Source of the DNA: Ferruginibacter sp.
GTDB lineage: Bacteria > Bacteroidota > Bacteroidia > Chitinophagales > Chitinophagaceae
NCBI GenBank assembly: GCA_017988335.1
Contig: JAGNRZ010000012.1
Coordinates: 1 to 34,321, forward strand
Length of the DNA stretch: 34,321 nucleotides
Reading direction: 5' to 3'
The notes beneath the pieces were generated by a model. That model saw nothing but the letters and a program-made list of their open reading frames with translations. It made no database searches and had not been told where the DNA came from. This document shows, piece by piece, positions 17,731 through 25,373 of this stretch. The translations under genes and the position numbers were made by a program. Every line of letters begins with the position of its first letter. Within the stretch, counting starts at the first letter, position 1.

Positions 17731-18455
17731 TGGAACATAAACTTGAAGTAATAGGATTTGATATTAATGGATGTATAGCTGCTGAAAGAGCTGGAGCCGA
17801 TAGAATAGAGTTATGTGCAAGCCCTGCCGAGGGTGGAACAACACCATCTTATGGTTTAATTAAACTAGCAAAGGATAAATTAAACATTGATGTTTTTCCC
17901 ATTATAAGACCTAGAGGTGGAGATTTTTTGTACAATGATGAAGAATTTGAAGTAATAAAGTCGGAAATAAAAGTTTGTAAAGTTTTTGGTTGCAATGGTG
18001 TGGTTATTGGCATGCTTAATGCCAATGGAACAATTGATAAAGAACGATGCAAACAATTGGTGGCTTTAGCTCATCCTTTACCAGTAACTTTTCATAGAGC
18101 ATTTGATAGAGTAATAGATGCAGCACAAGCATTAGAAGATGTTATAGAAATTGGTTGTAAACGAATTTTAACTTCTGGTTTAAAGCCAACAGTAGTAGAT
18201 GGAGCATCTACCTTAACACAATTAATTAAACAAGCCAATAAAAGAATAATAATCATGCCCGGCAGTGGTGTTAGAAGCGATAATATTGAAGCATTAGCTA
18301 AATCTACAGGTGCAATTGAGTTTCATACATCTGCAAGAATGTTAGTTGAAAGCAACATGAATGCAACTAATGTTGATATGAAGGAAGAATTAAAATCTGT
18401 TGCAGTTGATGAAAATGAAGTAAAAAAGATAAAAGATATTTTAAATAATTTGTAA
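17730..18455 (+). CDS. cutC: CutC family TIM-barrel protein
   Basis: A soluble 241-residue protein, the usual CutC length. Family hallmarks are LEVIGFDINGCIAAERAGAD, RIELCASPAEGGTTPSYGL, IIRPRGGDF, VTFHRAFDR and MPGSGVRSDNI with EFHTSARM near the end. The fold is a TIM barrel. CutC was named for a copper-tolerance phenotype, but in Escherichia coli that phenotype was later traced to the small RNA MicL encoded within the gene, so the protein's own activity is unsettled. Here it sits between glycosylasparaginase and a phosphatase-superfamily gene, with TAATG stop-start overlaps at both ends, inside an amino-sugar operon. This context favours a sugar- or metabolite-processing role over copper handling; that is inference. 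Confidence 0.92.
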   Translation: MEHKLEVIGFDINGCIAAERAGADRIELCASPAEGGTTPSYGLIKLAKDKLNIDVFPIIRPRGGDFLYNDEEFEVIKSEIKVCKVFGCNGVVIGMLNANGTIDKERCKQLVALAHPLPVTFHRAFDRVIDAAQALEDVIEIGCKRILTSGLKPTVVDGASTLTQLIKQANKRIIIMPGSGVRSDNIEALAKSTGAIEFHTSARMLVESNMNATNVDMKEELKSVAVDENEVKKIKDILNNL

Positions 18456-19537
18456 TGAAATTATCAAAAGCCACTTTATTTACTCTATTTACATTATTTA
18501 CTTTCATTGCAGCTGCACAAAAAGTTGAGAATATAATTATTATTACAACAGATGGCTTAAGGTGGCAGGAGTTATTTGGAGGCATGGATAGTGCAATTGC
18601 AAACAACGCTAAATATAACCAAGGTGATAGTAGTTTGCTATTTGAAAAATACTGGGCAGCCACTGCACAAGAAAGGCGTAAAAAGTTATTACCATTTTTA
18701 TGGAGTACAATACAACAAAATGGGCAATTACATGGCAATAGAACAATTGGCAATAAAGTAGATGTAGCCAATCCGTATTGGTTTAGTTACCCTGGCTACA
18801 GCGAAATTTTTACTGGCTATGTAGATACTTTAGTTAATAGCAATGAGTATAAAGCTAATCCAAATACTACCCTGCTTGAATTTTTAAACAAACAAAATAG
18901 TTTTAAAAACAAAGTAGCTGCTTTTGGTGCTTGGAATGCATTTAATAGAATTTTAAATGAAGAAAGAAGTGGCATTACAGTAATTAATGCATTTGAAAAA
19001 TCTCCCTTAAAAAATAACAATGCTATTTTATTGAATAAGGTATTGGAAGATAGCTATAAGCCTTTTGGAGAAGCAGAGTGTTTAGATGTATTTACACACT
19101 ACGCTGCAATGGATTATTTGAAAATAAAAAAACCTAAAGCATTATATATTTCTTATGGCGAAACAGATGAGTGGGCTCACAGTGGGCAATACAGAGATTA
19201 TTTGAATGCTGCAAACCAAGTGGATAAATGGATAGAAAGCATTTGGAATTACATACAATCTACCCCACAATACAAAAATAAAACGGCTTTATTTATTACT
19301 ACAGACCATGGAAGAGGTGATAGCATTAAAAAAGAATGGACAAGCCACAATAATAAAATTGTAGGGGCAAATGAAATATGGTTTGCTGTTATGGCACCAG
19401 GCATACAAACAAAAGGCGAAGTAAAAACGAATACTCAACTTTATCAAAAACAATTTGCTCAAACGATGGCAAATCTATTAGGGCTTACGTTTACTTGTGA
19501 ACACCCGGTAGGTGAAAAAATTAATTTGAATGAGTAG
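18455..19537 (+). CDS. Alkaline-phosphatase-superfamily hydrolase (exported)
   Basis: 360 residues. The signal peptide (1-21, ending IAAAQ) is unusual: residues 8-16 are Leu-Phe-Thr three times, encoded by nonamers at 18475-18501. The mature protein shows the metal-hydrolase pattern: Asp33 in IIITTDGLRW, a likely Ser116 nucleophile in YPGYSEIFTGY, a second metal cluster in GETDEWAHSG (about 225-235) and TTDHGRGD (about 275-282), and a late His in WTSHNN. This is the arrangement of phosphodiesterase, phosphatase, sulfatase and phosphonate-hydrolase relatives, all acting on ester bonds outside the cytoplasm. Substrate unknown; in this operon a sulfated or phosphorylated glycan remnant is plausible. 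Its last 17 bases overlap the convergent kinase gene. Confidence 0.85.
   Translation: MKLSKATLFTLFTLFTFIAAAQKVENIIIITTDGLRWQELFGGMDSAIANNAKYNQGDSSLLFEKYWAATAQERRKKLLPFLWSTIQQNGQLHGNRTIGNKVDVANPYWFSYPGYSEIFTGYVDTLVNSNEYKANPNTTLLEFLNKQNSFKNKVAAFGAWNAFNRILNEERSGITVINAFEKSPLKNNNAILLNKVLEDSYKPFGEAECLDVFTHYAAMDYLKIKKPKALYISYGETDEWAHSGQYRDYLNAANQVDKWIESIWNYIQSTPQYKNKTALFITTDHGRGDSIKKEWTSHNNKIVGANEIWFAVMAPGIQTKGEVKTNTQLYQKQFAQTMANLLGLTFTCEHPVGEKINLNE
18475..18501 (+). repeat. Nonamer repeat TTTATTTAC inside a signal-peptide coding region
   Basis: TTTATTTAC, TCTATTTAC, ATTATTTAC in tandem. The first unit is the exact reverse complement of GTAAATAAA, the core unit of the ABC-F and rnr runs. Read in this orientation and frame the DNA encodes Leu-Phe-Thr repeats, which here form the hydrophobic core of a signal peptide. 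Confidence 0.8.
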
Positions 19538-20537
19538 TATAGGCGATAAATTTCTTTAGCAACTCTATTTGATTTCCTGCTCTTACCAAATTATGTGTAG
19601 GATATTTACAACCGTAATAAATATCATTATTTAAATAGTCGGTTAAAAAACGTAAGGCCTGCATATAAATAATATATTTACCAGCAAAGGCAAATGATAG
19701 CTTTTCTGTACTAGTTAACTCCTCCTCCATTTCACTTAAATACCCATCCACAATGGCTTTATAAAATTGAGGCCTAATTTCAATTTTTGTAAAATCTGTT
19801 TCTTCTTCATTAACAGGGCTTAAGTATGTTCTAAACATATCTCCAACATCGCTTATGAAATAACCCGGCATTAGGGTATCTAAATCAATTACACAAAGCC
19901 CTTTGTGTTGCTCATCAAAAAGCACATTGCTTATTTTTGTGTCGTGGTGTGTAACTCGTATTATAAAATCGCTTTTTCTTTCTTCAAATTCATCAATAAT
20001 ATTTTTTTGTTGAAGAAGATAATTTATTAACTCTTCAGTTTCCTTTTTTCTTTCCTCATTACCATGTTGCATGGCTTCTAAAAATTGTTCAAACCTAAAT
20101 TGCAAATTATGAAAATTAGGCAATGTAGTTTTTAAGGATGTAGCATTAAAGCCTTTTAATTTTTTGGTGAATTTGCCAAACTGTTTTGCGGCTTCAAAAG
20201 CTTGCTGTGCATCAGTTACAACATTAATAGTATGTGAGTTTTCAATATAAGTAAATAGCCTGTAATAGTCATTACCATGTTTTATCATAGCATCATTACT
20301 TATAGCCTTTATAGGTGTTGTAAATAAGTAGTCAGGGTAATGCTCTTGTAAATAATTGCTTACCAAATCTATATTAAAAGCAATATCGGTAGGCGTTTTA
20401 AATACATTACTATTAATTTTTTGTAATACAAATTTTTTATCTACTGTCGTAATTAGCCATGTGCTATTTATCAATCCATTACCCAAAGGCTGTGCAGAAA
20501 ACTCCGTAATGTTATATTGCTTTAAAATTTCTAACAT
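19521..20537 (-). CDS. APH-fold sugar kinase, NahK-like (N-acetylhexosamine 1-kinase type)
   Basis: A soluble 338-residue kinase of the aminoglycoside-phosphotransferase fold. The N-lobe begins with QPLGNGLINSTWLI, the Gly-rich loop, and holds Lys40 in FVLQKIN. The catalytic loop is THHDTKISNVLFD (His198, Asp199, Asn204), and the metal-binding segment is VIDLDTLMPG (Asp218/Asp220) followed by ISDVGDMFR. The long Thr-Lys-Ile-x-Asn and Leu-Asp-Thr-x-Met-Pro-Gly pattern is that of N-acetylhexosamine 1-kinase rather than antibiotic kinases. NahK phosphorylates GlcNAc and GalNAc at C1 during glycan salvage. It is transcribed towards, and overlaps by 17 bases, an operon for N-acetylhexosamine release, which supports that role. 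Choline or homoserine kinase-like activity cannot be excluded. Confidence 0.8.
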   Translation of the reverse strand: MLEILKQYNITEFSAQPLGNGLINSTWLITTVDKKFVLQKINSNVFKTPTDIAFNIDLVSNYLQEHYPDYLFTTPIKAISNDAMIKHGNDYYRLFTYIENSHTINVVTDAQQAFEAAKQFGKFTKKLKGFNATSLKTTLPNFHNLQFRFEQFLEAMQHGNEERKKETEELINYLLQQKNIIDEFEERKSDFIIRVTHHDTKISNVLFDEQHKGLCVIDLDTLMPGYFISDVGDMFRTYLSPVNEEETDFTKIEIRPQFYKAIVDGYLSEMEEELTSTEKLSFAFAGKYIIYMQALRFLTDYLNNDIYYGCKYPTHNLVRAGNQIELLKKFIAYTTHSN

Positions 20538-20571
20538 AAATACTAAATTCGTTTAAATAAATTAGTTTTCA

Positions 20572-20604
20572 AAACCTATAAGGTCTTAAATACATTATAG
20601 GTTT
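20572..20604. promoter_or_regulatory. 10-bp inverted repeat between divergent genes
   Basis: AAACCTATAA at 20572-20581 and TTATAGGTTT at 20595-20604 are perfect inverted copies with a 13-base spacer. They lie in the 86-base gap between the leftward kinase gene (start 20537) and the rightward helical-repeat gene (start 20624). The position suits an operator for either gene. It could also form a leader hairpin for the rightward one, whose TTG start lies 20 bases after it. Confidence 0.45.
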
Positions 20605-20623
20605 ATTTAAAAGCAGTAATAAC

Positions 20624-21136
20624 TTGAAAATAAAGGAAGCCATATTAGCCGAACATTCTAAAGCACAATGTGTTAAAATTGTAAATTTTATTGGCAATAA
20701 TCAACAACGCTTTGATGAATTATTTAAGCTGTTTATTTCTGATGAATATAGACTTGTGCAAAGGAGTGCATGGCCAGTAAGTTATTGTGTAATTGCACAT
20801 CCTAATCTTATCACAAAACATTGGAAAACACTCATACAAAATTTAAATAAGCCTAATATACATGAGGCGGTAAAACGAAATACATTACGTTTTTTACAAG
20901 AAGTAGAAATCCCTGAAAAATATCATGGGCAACTAATGGATTATTGTTTTACTTATGTAAATACACCTACCGAACCTATAGCTGTAAAGTGTTTTGGCTT
21001 GTCTGTGTTGCACAATTTAGCTAAAATTTATCCTGATATTAAGCCAGAATTAAAAACTACCATTGAAAATATACTACCTTATGCAAGTGCTGGTATAAAA
21101 AGCAGAGCTACCAAAATTTTGAAAGAAATAAAATAA
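20624..21136 (+). CDS. Small HEAT-like alpha-helical repeat protein
   Basis: A soluble 170-residue protein, almost entirely helical. Helix pairs of about 35 residues recur (ILAEHSKAQCVKIVNFIG, EYRLVQRSAWPVSYCVIA, EAVKRNTLRFLQEVEIP, PIAVKCFGLSVLHNLAKI, ASAGIKSRATKILKEI), typical of HEAT or armadillo-like scaffolds that bind other proteins. The mention of 'Arg-Ser-Ala-Trp-Pro' and similar conserved-looking surface residues gives no catalytic clue. No ATG is available: the first in-frame start is TTG at 20624, and the next Met lies beyond residue 100. So a TTG start is likely. It stands alone: divergent from the kinase gene and convergent with the NDH-2 gene 17 bases away. Function unknown; the fold is inferred from helix periodicity. 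Confidence 0.7.
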   Translation: MKIKEAILAEHSKAQCVKIVNFIGNNQQRFDELFKLFISDEYRLVQRSAWPVSYCVIAHPNLITKHWKTLIQNLNKPNIHEAVKRNTLRFLQEVEIPEKYHGQLMDYCFTYVNTPTEPIAVKCFGLSVLHNLAKIYPDIKPELKTTIENILPYASAGIKSRATKILKEIK

Positions 21137-21153
21137 CTGTAACCAATATTAAA

Positions 21154-22434
21154 TCACTTTGCGTCTTTGTTGCTTTGCGGTAAATTTTTAAATATTAAAC
21201 GTAAGCTTTGATCGTATGTAAAATAATTATACAACCAATTTATAAATACAAATAATCTATTTTTTACGCCCAGTATCAACATTAAATGTAAAAACATCCA
21301 AATAGCCCATGCTACAAAACCACCTAAACTTACTTTCGGCTTTGGCATATCAACTACGGCAAGGTTTCTACCCACAGTAGCCATGCTTCCTTTGTCATTA
21401 TAAGCAAAATCTAAAAAATTATCTTCGCCACTTTTCATTTCTAATCGGTACAAATTTTCTGCAACCATATCTGCCATTTGCATAGCTACAGGTGCTACTT
21501 GTGGATGCCCGTTAGGGTAAGCAGGTTCTTCCATATAAGCCACGTCGCCAATGGCATAAATATTTTCGTTATCTAATACCTGACATCGTCTGTTTACTTT
21601 TATTCTATTCCCTCTAGCTAATAATGTTTTATCAATACCTTCTGGTACATTACCTTTTATACCTGCAGCCCAAATTACTAAGTTGGTTTTAATTTCTTCA
21701 TTCAAATTAGTAACTAAAACTTGGCCATCATAACTCACCACTTTAGTATTAGTTTTTAATGTTACACCCAGCTTTTGCAAATACTGCATACTTCTATCAC
21801 TACTTTTAGGCTGCATCATTTCTAGTGTTTTTGCACTGCCTTCAAATAAGTAAATATTCATCTTACTAAAATCAAGCTCAGGAAAATCTTTATGCAGTAC
21901 AAATTTTTTCATTTCGGCAATTGCTCCACTTAGCTCTACGCCTGTAGCACCGCCACCTACAATACAAATGTTTAAATAGCCATCTATATTTTGTGTTGCT
22001 TGTAATTCCGTAGCACTTTCAAAGTTTTGCAAAATTTTATATCTAAGATTCAATGCTTCAATAGTACTCTTCATCGGCAAAGCATGTTCTGCCAATTGTG
22101 CATTATTAAAAAAGTTTGTATCAGCACCAGTAGCAATAATTAGTTTATCATAATATACATCGCCAAAATCGGTAACCAATTTATTTTCGTTAGATAAAAT
22201 TTGTCTTACCTCTCCTAACCTAATTTTTACATTTTTACTTTTTTGAAAAATCTTTCTTAACGGAAAGCTAATATTGCTAGCATCTAGTCCTGCTGTAGCT
22301 ACTTGGTAAAATAAGGGTTGAAATTGATGGTGATTAACTTTATCGATTAGGGTAATATCAAAACCAGCTTTATTTCTAAGTTTACGAGCCAATTTTAAGC
22401 CTCCAAAACCAGCTCCTATAATTACGAGTTTCAT
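21154..22434 (-). CDS. ndh: Type II NADH:quinone oxidoreductase (NDH-2)
   Basis: A 426-residue flavoprotein. The N-terminal FAD-binding motif is VIIGAGFGGLKLARKL (4-18) and the second dinucleotide (NADH) motif is CIVGGGATGVELSGAIAEM (about 163-180). NIYAIGDVA marks the FAD-contacting C-terminal motif, and QPLFYQVATAGL is characteristic of NDH-2. The tail (about 365-412, VAWAIWMFLHLMLILG) is amphipathic or hydrophobic and holds the protein on the cytoplasmic face of the membrane. It oxidises NADH and reduces menaquinone without pumping protons. A TAnnTTTG promoter box lies 21 bases upstream. The last nine residues, LPQSNKDAK, are encoded by an octamer repeat (21157-21180), so this end seems to have been acquired from repeat DNA. 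Confidence 0.93.
   Translation of the reverse strand: MKLVIIGAGFGGLKLARKLRNKAGFDITLIDKVNHHQFQPLFYQVATAGLDASNISFPLRKIFQKSKNVKIRLGEVRQILSNENKLVTDFGDVYYDKLIIATGADTNFFNNAQLAEHALPMKSTIEALNLRYKILQNFESATELQATQNIDGYLNICIVGGGATGVELSGAIAEMKKFVLHKDFPELDFSKMNIYLFEGSAKTLEMMQPKSSDRSMQYLQKLGVTLKTNTKVVSYDGQVLVTNLNEEIKTNLVIWAAGIKGNVPEGIDKTLLARGNRIKVNRRCQVLDNENIYAIGDVAYMEEPAYPNGHPQVAPVAMQMADMVAENLYRLEMKSGEDNFLDFAYNDKGSMATVGRNLAVVDMPKPKVSLGGFVAWAIWMFLHLMLILGVKNRLFVFINWLYNYFTYDQSLRLIFKNLPQSNKDAK
21157..21180 (+). repeat. Octamer repeat CTTTGCGT at the 3' end of ndh
   Basis: CTTTGCGT (21157-21164), CTTTGTTG (21165-21172), CTTTGCGG (21173-21180): three octamers in tandem, read CCGCAAAG-CAACAAAG-ACGCAAAG on the coding strand. 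They encode the C-terminal tail of NDH-2 up to the stop codon at 21154-21156. Such CTTTGCG runs are familiar from Bacteroidota intergenic DNA. Confidence 0.75.
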
Positions 22435-22454
22435 CTTTTGTGATTTTTACAACA

Positions 22455-22462
22455 CAAAGATA
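22455..22462 (-). promoter_or_regulatory. -7 promoter box TATCTTTG for ndh
   Basis: The minus strand reads TATCTTTG, an exact TAnnTTTG match, 21 bases before the ATG at 22434. No -33 TTG at normal spacing is visible. Confidence 0.5.
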
Positions 22463-22496
22463 CAATGTTTTCAATAATTTTTGAAAATATAATAAG

Positions 22497-22628
22497 ACCC
22501 CCCTCCGCCCCCTGAAGGGGGAACTGGGAGATTTTAAATTTAAGATTTTTTTCTTGTATTAAGCTTGCTTTACAAAAAGGATATTGAAGATTATAAACCA
22601 ATTCCCCCTTCAGGGGGTTAGGAGGTTC
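22497..22628. repeat. Pair of inverted ~30-bp palindromic elements between serA and ndh
   Basis: CCCCCTGAAGGGGG at 22508-22521 and CCCCCTTCAGGGGG at 22604-22617 are exact reverse complements, each itself nearly palindromic. Similarity continues outward: the left copy reads GCCCCCTGAAGGGGGAACTG and the right one, on the minus strand, ACCCCCTGAAGGGGGAATTG, with C-rich flanks on both. About 82 AT-rich bases lie between. The right copy starts at the serA stop codon. The pair could fold into a long cruciform or RNA hairpin terminating serA transcription, or be a tiny non-coding mobile element. Confidence 0.75.
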
Positions 22629-23867
22629 TTAATACAACAACCTCACCTTAATAGTATGCTTCACACTCTTCAATAATTCCAATGCATTTTTACTAATACT
22701 TTTATCTACATCAAGCACCACATAACCAATACTGTCGTTGGTTTTAAGGTATTGAGCCAGTATGTTTATTTTATTTTTGCTTAGCGTTGTATTTATTTCA
22801 CTTAATACACCTGGTACATTATTGTGTGTATGCAAAATACGGTGTGTCCCCTCTTGAGGAGGCAACGCCAATGCAGGCACAGTGTGGCTGCCTGTTGTTA
22901 TTCCTTTTTCTAAATAATTAAATAGTTTAGCACTTACATCATCGCCAATATTTTGTTGTGCCTCTTGTGTGCTACCACCCACATGTGGTGTAAGCAATAC
23001 ATTAGGCAAGTCTTGCAACGGTGTTCTAAAAACATCACCATTTTTTTCTGGCTCTACAGGAAAAACATCCACCGCAGCACCACCAATTTTTCCATCGAGT
23101 ATGGCTTTACGTAACGCTTCTAAATCAACCACCTCTCCTCTTGCATAATTAATTAAAATAGCTCCTTCTTTAAAATATTTAAGGTTAGTTTTGTTAATCA
23201 AATTCTTTGTAGTAGCCAATTCTGGCACATGTAGCGATACTATATCTGCCTTACTCACCACTTCTTTCAAACTTTTTTTATCAGTAGCATTACCAAGCGG
23301 TAGCTTAGTTTCGGTATCATAAAAAATTACTTTCATACCCAAGCCTTCTGCCAATACACTTAACTGGCTACCAATATTTCCATAACCAATTATCCCTAAG
23401 GTTTTTCCTCTTAATTCGTAACTACCCGTAGCATCTTTCATCCATTTACCTTCATGTGCCGCTTTATTTTTGTCAATAATTTTTCTAATCAACATTATAC
23501 TTGCCCCAATTACCAATTCGGCCACACTCCTAGTATTACTGTAAGGTGCATTAAAAACAACTACTCCGTTTTTGGTAGCCGCTTTTAAATCTACCTGATT
23601 TACTCCAATACAAAAACAACCAATGGCTTGTAATTTTGTAGCAGCATCTAGCACTTTTTTTGTAATAAGTGTTTTACTTCTTATGCCCAGTAAATGCACA
23701 TCCTTTATAGCTTTTATCAATTCATCTTCACTTAATGCCCCATTTATTTTTTTTACATTAGCATACCCTGCATTAGTAAATTGTTTTACTGCCACATCGC
23801 TTATATTCTCTAAAAACAATATGTTTATTTTTTCTTTAGGGTAACTAGTAATTTTTTTTTCTGCCAT
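22629..23867 (-). CDS. serA: D-3-phosphoglycerate dehydrogenase
   Basis: A soluble 412-residue enzyme with the length and layout of the short SerA type. The substrate domain is 1-115 and about 310-335. The NAD-binding Rossmann domain carries IIGYGNIGSQ (159-168) and Asp184 at the end of strand 2 for NAD preference. The catalytic triad is Arg243 (NYARGEVVD), Glu272 (VFPVEPEK) and His295 (LTPHVGGST). The C-terminal ACT domain (about 343-412, NNVPGVLSEIN) normally binds serine for feedback inhibition. It oxidises 3-phosphoglycerate as the first step of serine synthesis. A TAnnTTTG box lies 23 bases upstream. It stands upstream of ndh on the same strand, separated by a palindromic element and a separate ndh promoter box, so it is likely its own unit. 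Confidence 0.95.
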   Translation of the reverse strand: MAEKKITSYPKEKINILFLENISDVAVKQFTNAGYANVKKINGALSEDELIKAIKDVHLLGIRSKTLITKKVLDAATKLQAIGCFCIGVNQVDLKAATKNGVVVFNAPYSNTRSVAELVIGASIMLIRKIIDKNKAAHEGKWMKDATGSYELRGKTLGIIGYGNIGSQLSVLAEGLGMKVIFYDTETKLPLGNATDKKSLKEVVSKADIVSLHVPELATTKNLINKTNLKYFKEGAILINYARGEVVDLEALRKAILDGKIGGAAVDVFPVEPEKNGDVFRTPLQDLPNVLLTPHVGGSTQEAQQNIGDDVSAKLFNYLEKGITTGSHTVPALALPPQEGTHRILHTHNNVPGVLSEINTTLSKNKINILAQYLKTNDSIGYVVLDVDKSISKNALELLKSVKHTIKVRLLY

Positions 23868-23889
23868 AATTTTAACACCGTATTTTGCA

Positions 23890-23897
23890 CAAATATA
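23890..23897 (-). promoter_or_regulatory. -7 promoter box TATATTTG for serA
   Basis: The minus strand reads TATATTTG, an exact TAnnTTTG match, 23 bases before the serA ATG at 23867. It overlaps the upstream, probably non-coding, extension of the rightward beta-lactamase-like frame. This supports a start for that gene at 23921. Confidence 0.5.
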
Positions 23898-23920
23898 TCA
23901 AATCTATTTTTTGCTTACTT

Positions 23921-25264
23921 ATGATACCAGCTTCAGTTCTTCGTAGCATCATCGTTGTGTCACTCACTTGTACGGCATGCCTATGTGCATCAATAATGCT
24001 ATCTTCTTGTAATATTGCTACCGATACAAAAGCAAAAACTACTTCTACTACCCCAAAAATTAGATTAATAAATCTTCCTTCGCCAACTCCCTTACCAAAA
24101 GCCGAAGGCGATAGATTAAAACAAGCTTGCCAACAATGGTACGATACGGTTTTAGCCCTTAAAGATTTTCATGGCGGTATAATTGTGGCCAAAAATGGTA
24201 ATGTAGTTTTTGAAAAATACAACGGTACAGCCCATTTTGGCGGCAACGATTTAATTACAGATACCACAGCATTACACATAGCTTCTGTTTCCAAAACATT
24301 TACAGCCATGGCTGTACTTAAGCTTTGGCAAGATGGTAAGCTGCATGTAGATGATGAGTTTAGCAAATATTTTCCTCAATTTAATTATGCAGGAGTTACC
24401 ATACGTACACTACTTAATCACCGCAGCGGTTTGCCAAACTATACTCACTATATGGAGCATATAGGCTGGGATGTTAGCAGAATAGTTACTAATCAAGATG
24501 TATTAAATACATTAATCACCAATAAATCTACCTTAATAGATATTGCACCACCAAATACAAAGTTTAGTTACTGCAATACCAACTATGCTTTGCTTGCTTT
24601 ATTAATAGAAAAAGTAAGTGGAACATCTTACGGTACTTATTTATCCAATACATTTTTTGCACCATTGCAAATGAAACACAGCTATGTATTTAATATTGCA
24701 GATAGCCTAAAAGCCCCACCCAGCTACGATTGGAAAGGCAGACTAATGCCTTTTAATTATTTAGATGCTGTATATGGCGATAAAAATATTTATACCACAC
24801 CAAAAGACTTGCTGCTATGGGACAGGTTATTAAGCAGCAACGAAATTTTTATTAATCAAATATTAAACGAAGCCTATAAACCTTACAGTAACGAAAAGCC
24901 AGGTATAAAAAATTATGGTTTAGGTTGGCGAATGAATATTTATGATAACAACAAAAAAATAATTTTTCATAATGGTTGGTGGCATGGCAGTAATGCTGTG
25001 TTTATTAGATTGTTAGATGAAAAAGCCACCATAATTGTTATTGGCAATAAATTCACCAGAGCCATTTATCATGCCAGAGTATTGGCTAATTTATTTGGAG
25101 ATTACTACGCCCCAGAAGAAGAGGAAGAAGGCGGGGACTCAAATAAAACTACTGATAGCCTTACAGTAAACCCTAGCAACAAACTTTTGCTTAACAAACC
25201 AAAAGTATCCAAAAAGGACTCCATTTTTATTGAAAAATTTAGAGATAAAAACAAAAGGCAATAA
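23921..25264 (+). CDS. Serine hydrolase of the beta-lactamase / penicillin-binding-protein family, lipoprotein
   Basis: 447 residues from the ATG at 23921. A TTG at 23885 would add 12 residues, but it overlaps the serA promoter box. The N-terminus is hydrophobic and ends in a lipobox LSSC with Cys30, so it is a lipoprotein. The class C-like catalytic motifs are complete: Ser122-Val-Ser-Lys125 (ASVSKTF), Tyr217-Cys-Asn219 (SYCNTNY) and His350-Asn-Gly352 (HNGWWHGS). Family members are D-Ala-D-Ala peptidases, esterases or peptidases; few are true beta-lactamases. The C-terminus carries an acidic Glu-rich patch and a Lys-rich tail. It is divergent from serA and followed by a palindrome at 25285. 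Cell-wall or peptide hydrolysis in the periplasm is likely; substrate unknown. Confidence 0.85.
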   Translation: MIPASVLRSIIVVSLTCTACLCASIMLSSCNIATDTKAKTTSTTPKIRLINLPSPTPLPKAEGDRLKQACQQWYDTVLALKDFHGGIIVAKNGNVVFEKYNGTAHFGGNDLITDTTALHIASVSKTFTAMAVLKLWQDGKLHVDDEFSKYFPQFNYAGVTIRTLLNHRSGLPNYTHYMEHIGWDVSRIVTNQDVLNTLITNKSTLIDIAPPNTKFSYCNTNYALLALLIEKVSGTSYGTYLSNTFFAPLQMKHSYVFNIADSLKAPPSYDWKGRLMPFNYLDAVYGDKNIYTTPKDLLLWDRLLSSNEIFINQILNEAYKPYSNEKPGIKNYGLGWRMNIYDNNKKIIFHNGWWHGSNAVFIRLLDEKATIIVIGNKFTRAIYHARVLANLFGDYYAPEEEEEGGDSNKTTDSLTVNPSNKLLLNKPKVSKKDSIFIEKFRDKNKRQ

Positions 25265-25284
25265 TTTTGAATACAGAGGGTAAA

Positions 25285-25311
25285 ATTTGTTGATAATTAT
25301 CATCAACAAAT
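25285..25311. terminator. 10-bp perfect hairpin between the beta-lactamase-like gene and susC
   Basis: ATTTGTTGAT (25285-25294), loop AATTATC, ATCAACAAAT (25302-25311). It starts 20 bases after the stop codon of the upstream gene and ends 62 bases before the susC ATG. It lacks a strong T-tract, so as a terminator it would be weak. Its position also suits an operator controlling the susC operon. A loose promoter candidate (TTG at 25321, TAACTTAC at 25346-25353) follows it. Confidence 0.5.
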
Positions 25312-25373
25312 ATCACTTAATTGTCATTTCATTGTAAAAATGTACTAACTTACAGTTACCAAAATATGTAAAT

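Noticed and set aside
18367-18771. Minus-strand ORF of 134 codons over the cutC/phosphatase junction
   Set aside because: Antisense to two well-supported coupled genes. Its VNN-VNR-VNK stretch is only the reverse reading of the nonamer repeat.
19521-20537. Aminoglycoside resistance kinase
   Set aside because: The fold is shared, but the catalytic and metal-loop sequences (DTKISN, IDLDTLMPG) and the neighbouring glycan genes match the NahK-like branch better.
23885-23920. TTG start extending the beta-lactamase-like protein by 12 residues
   Set aside because: The extension overlaps the serA promoter box, and the ATG at 23921 already gives a complete lipoprotein signal peptide.
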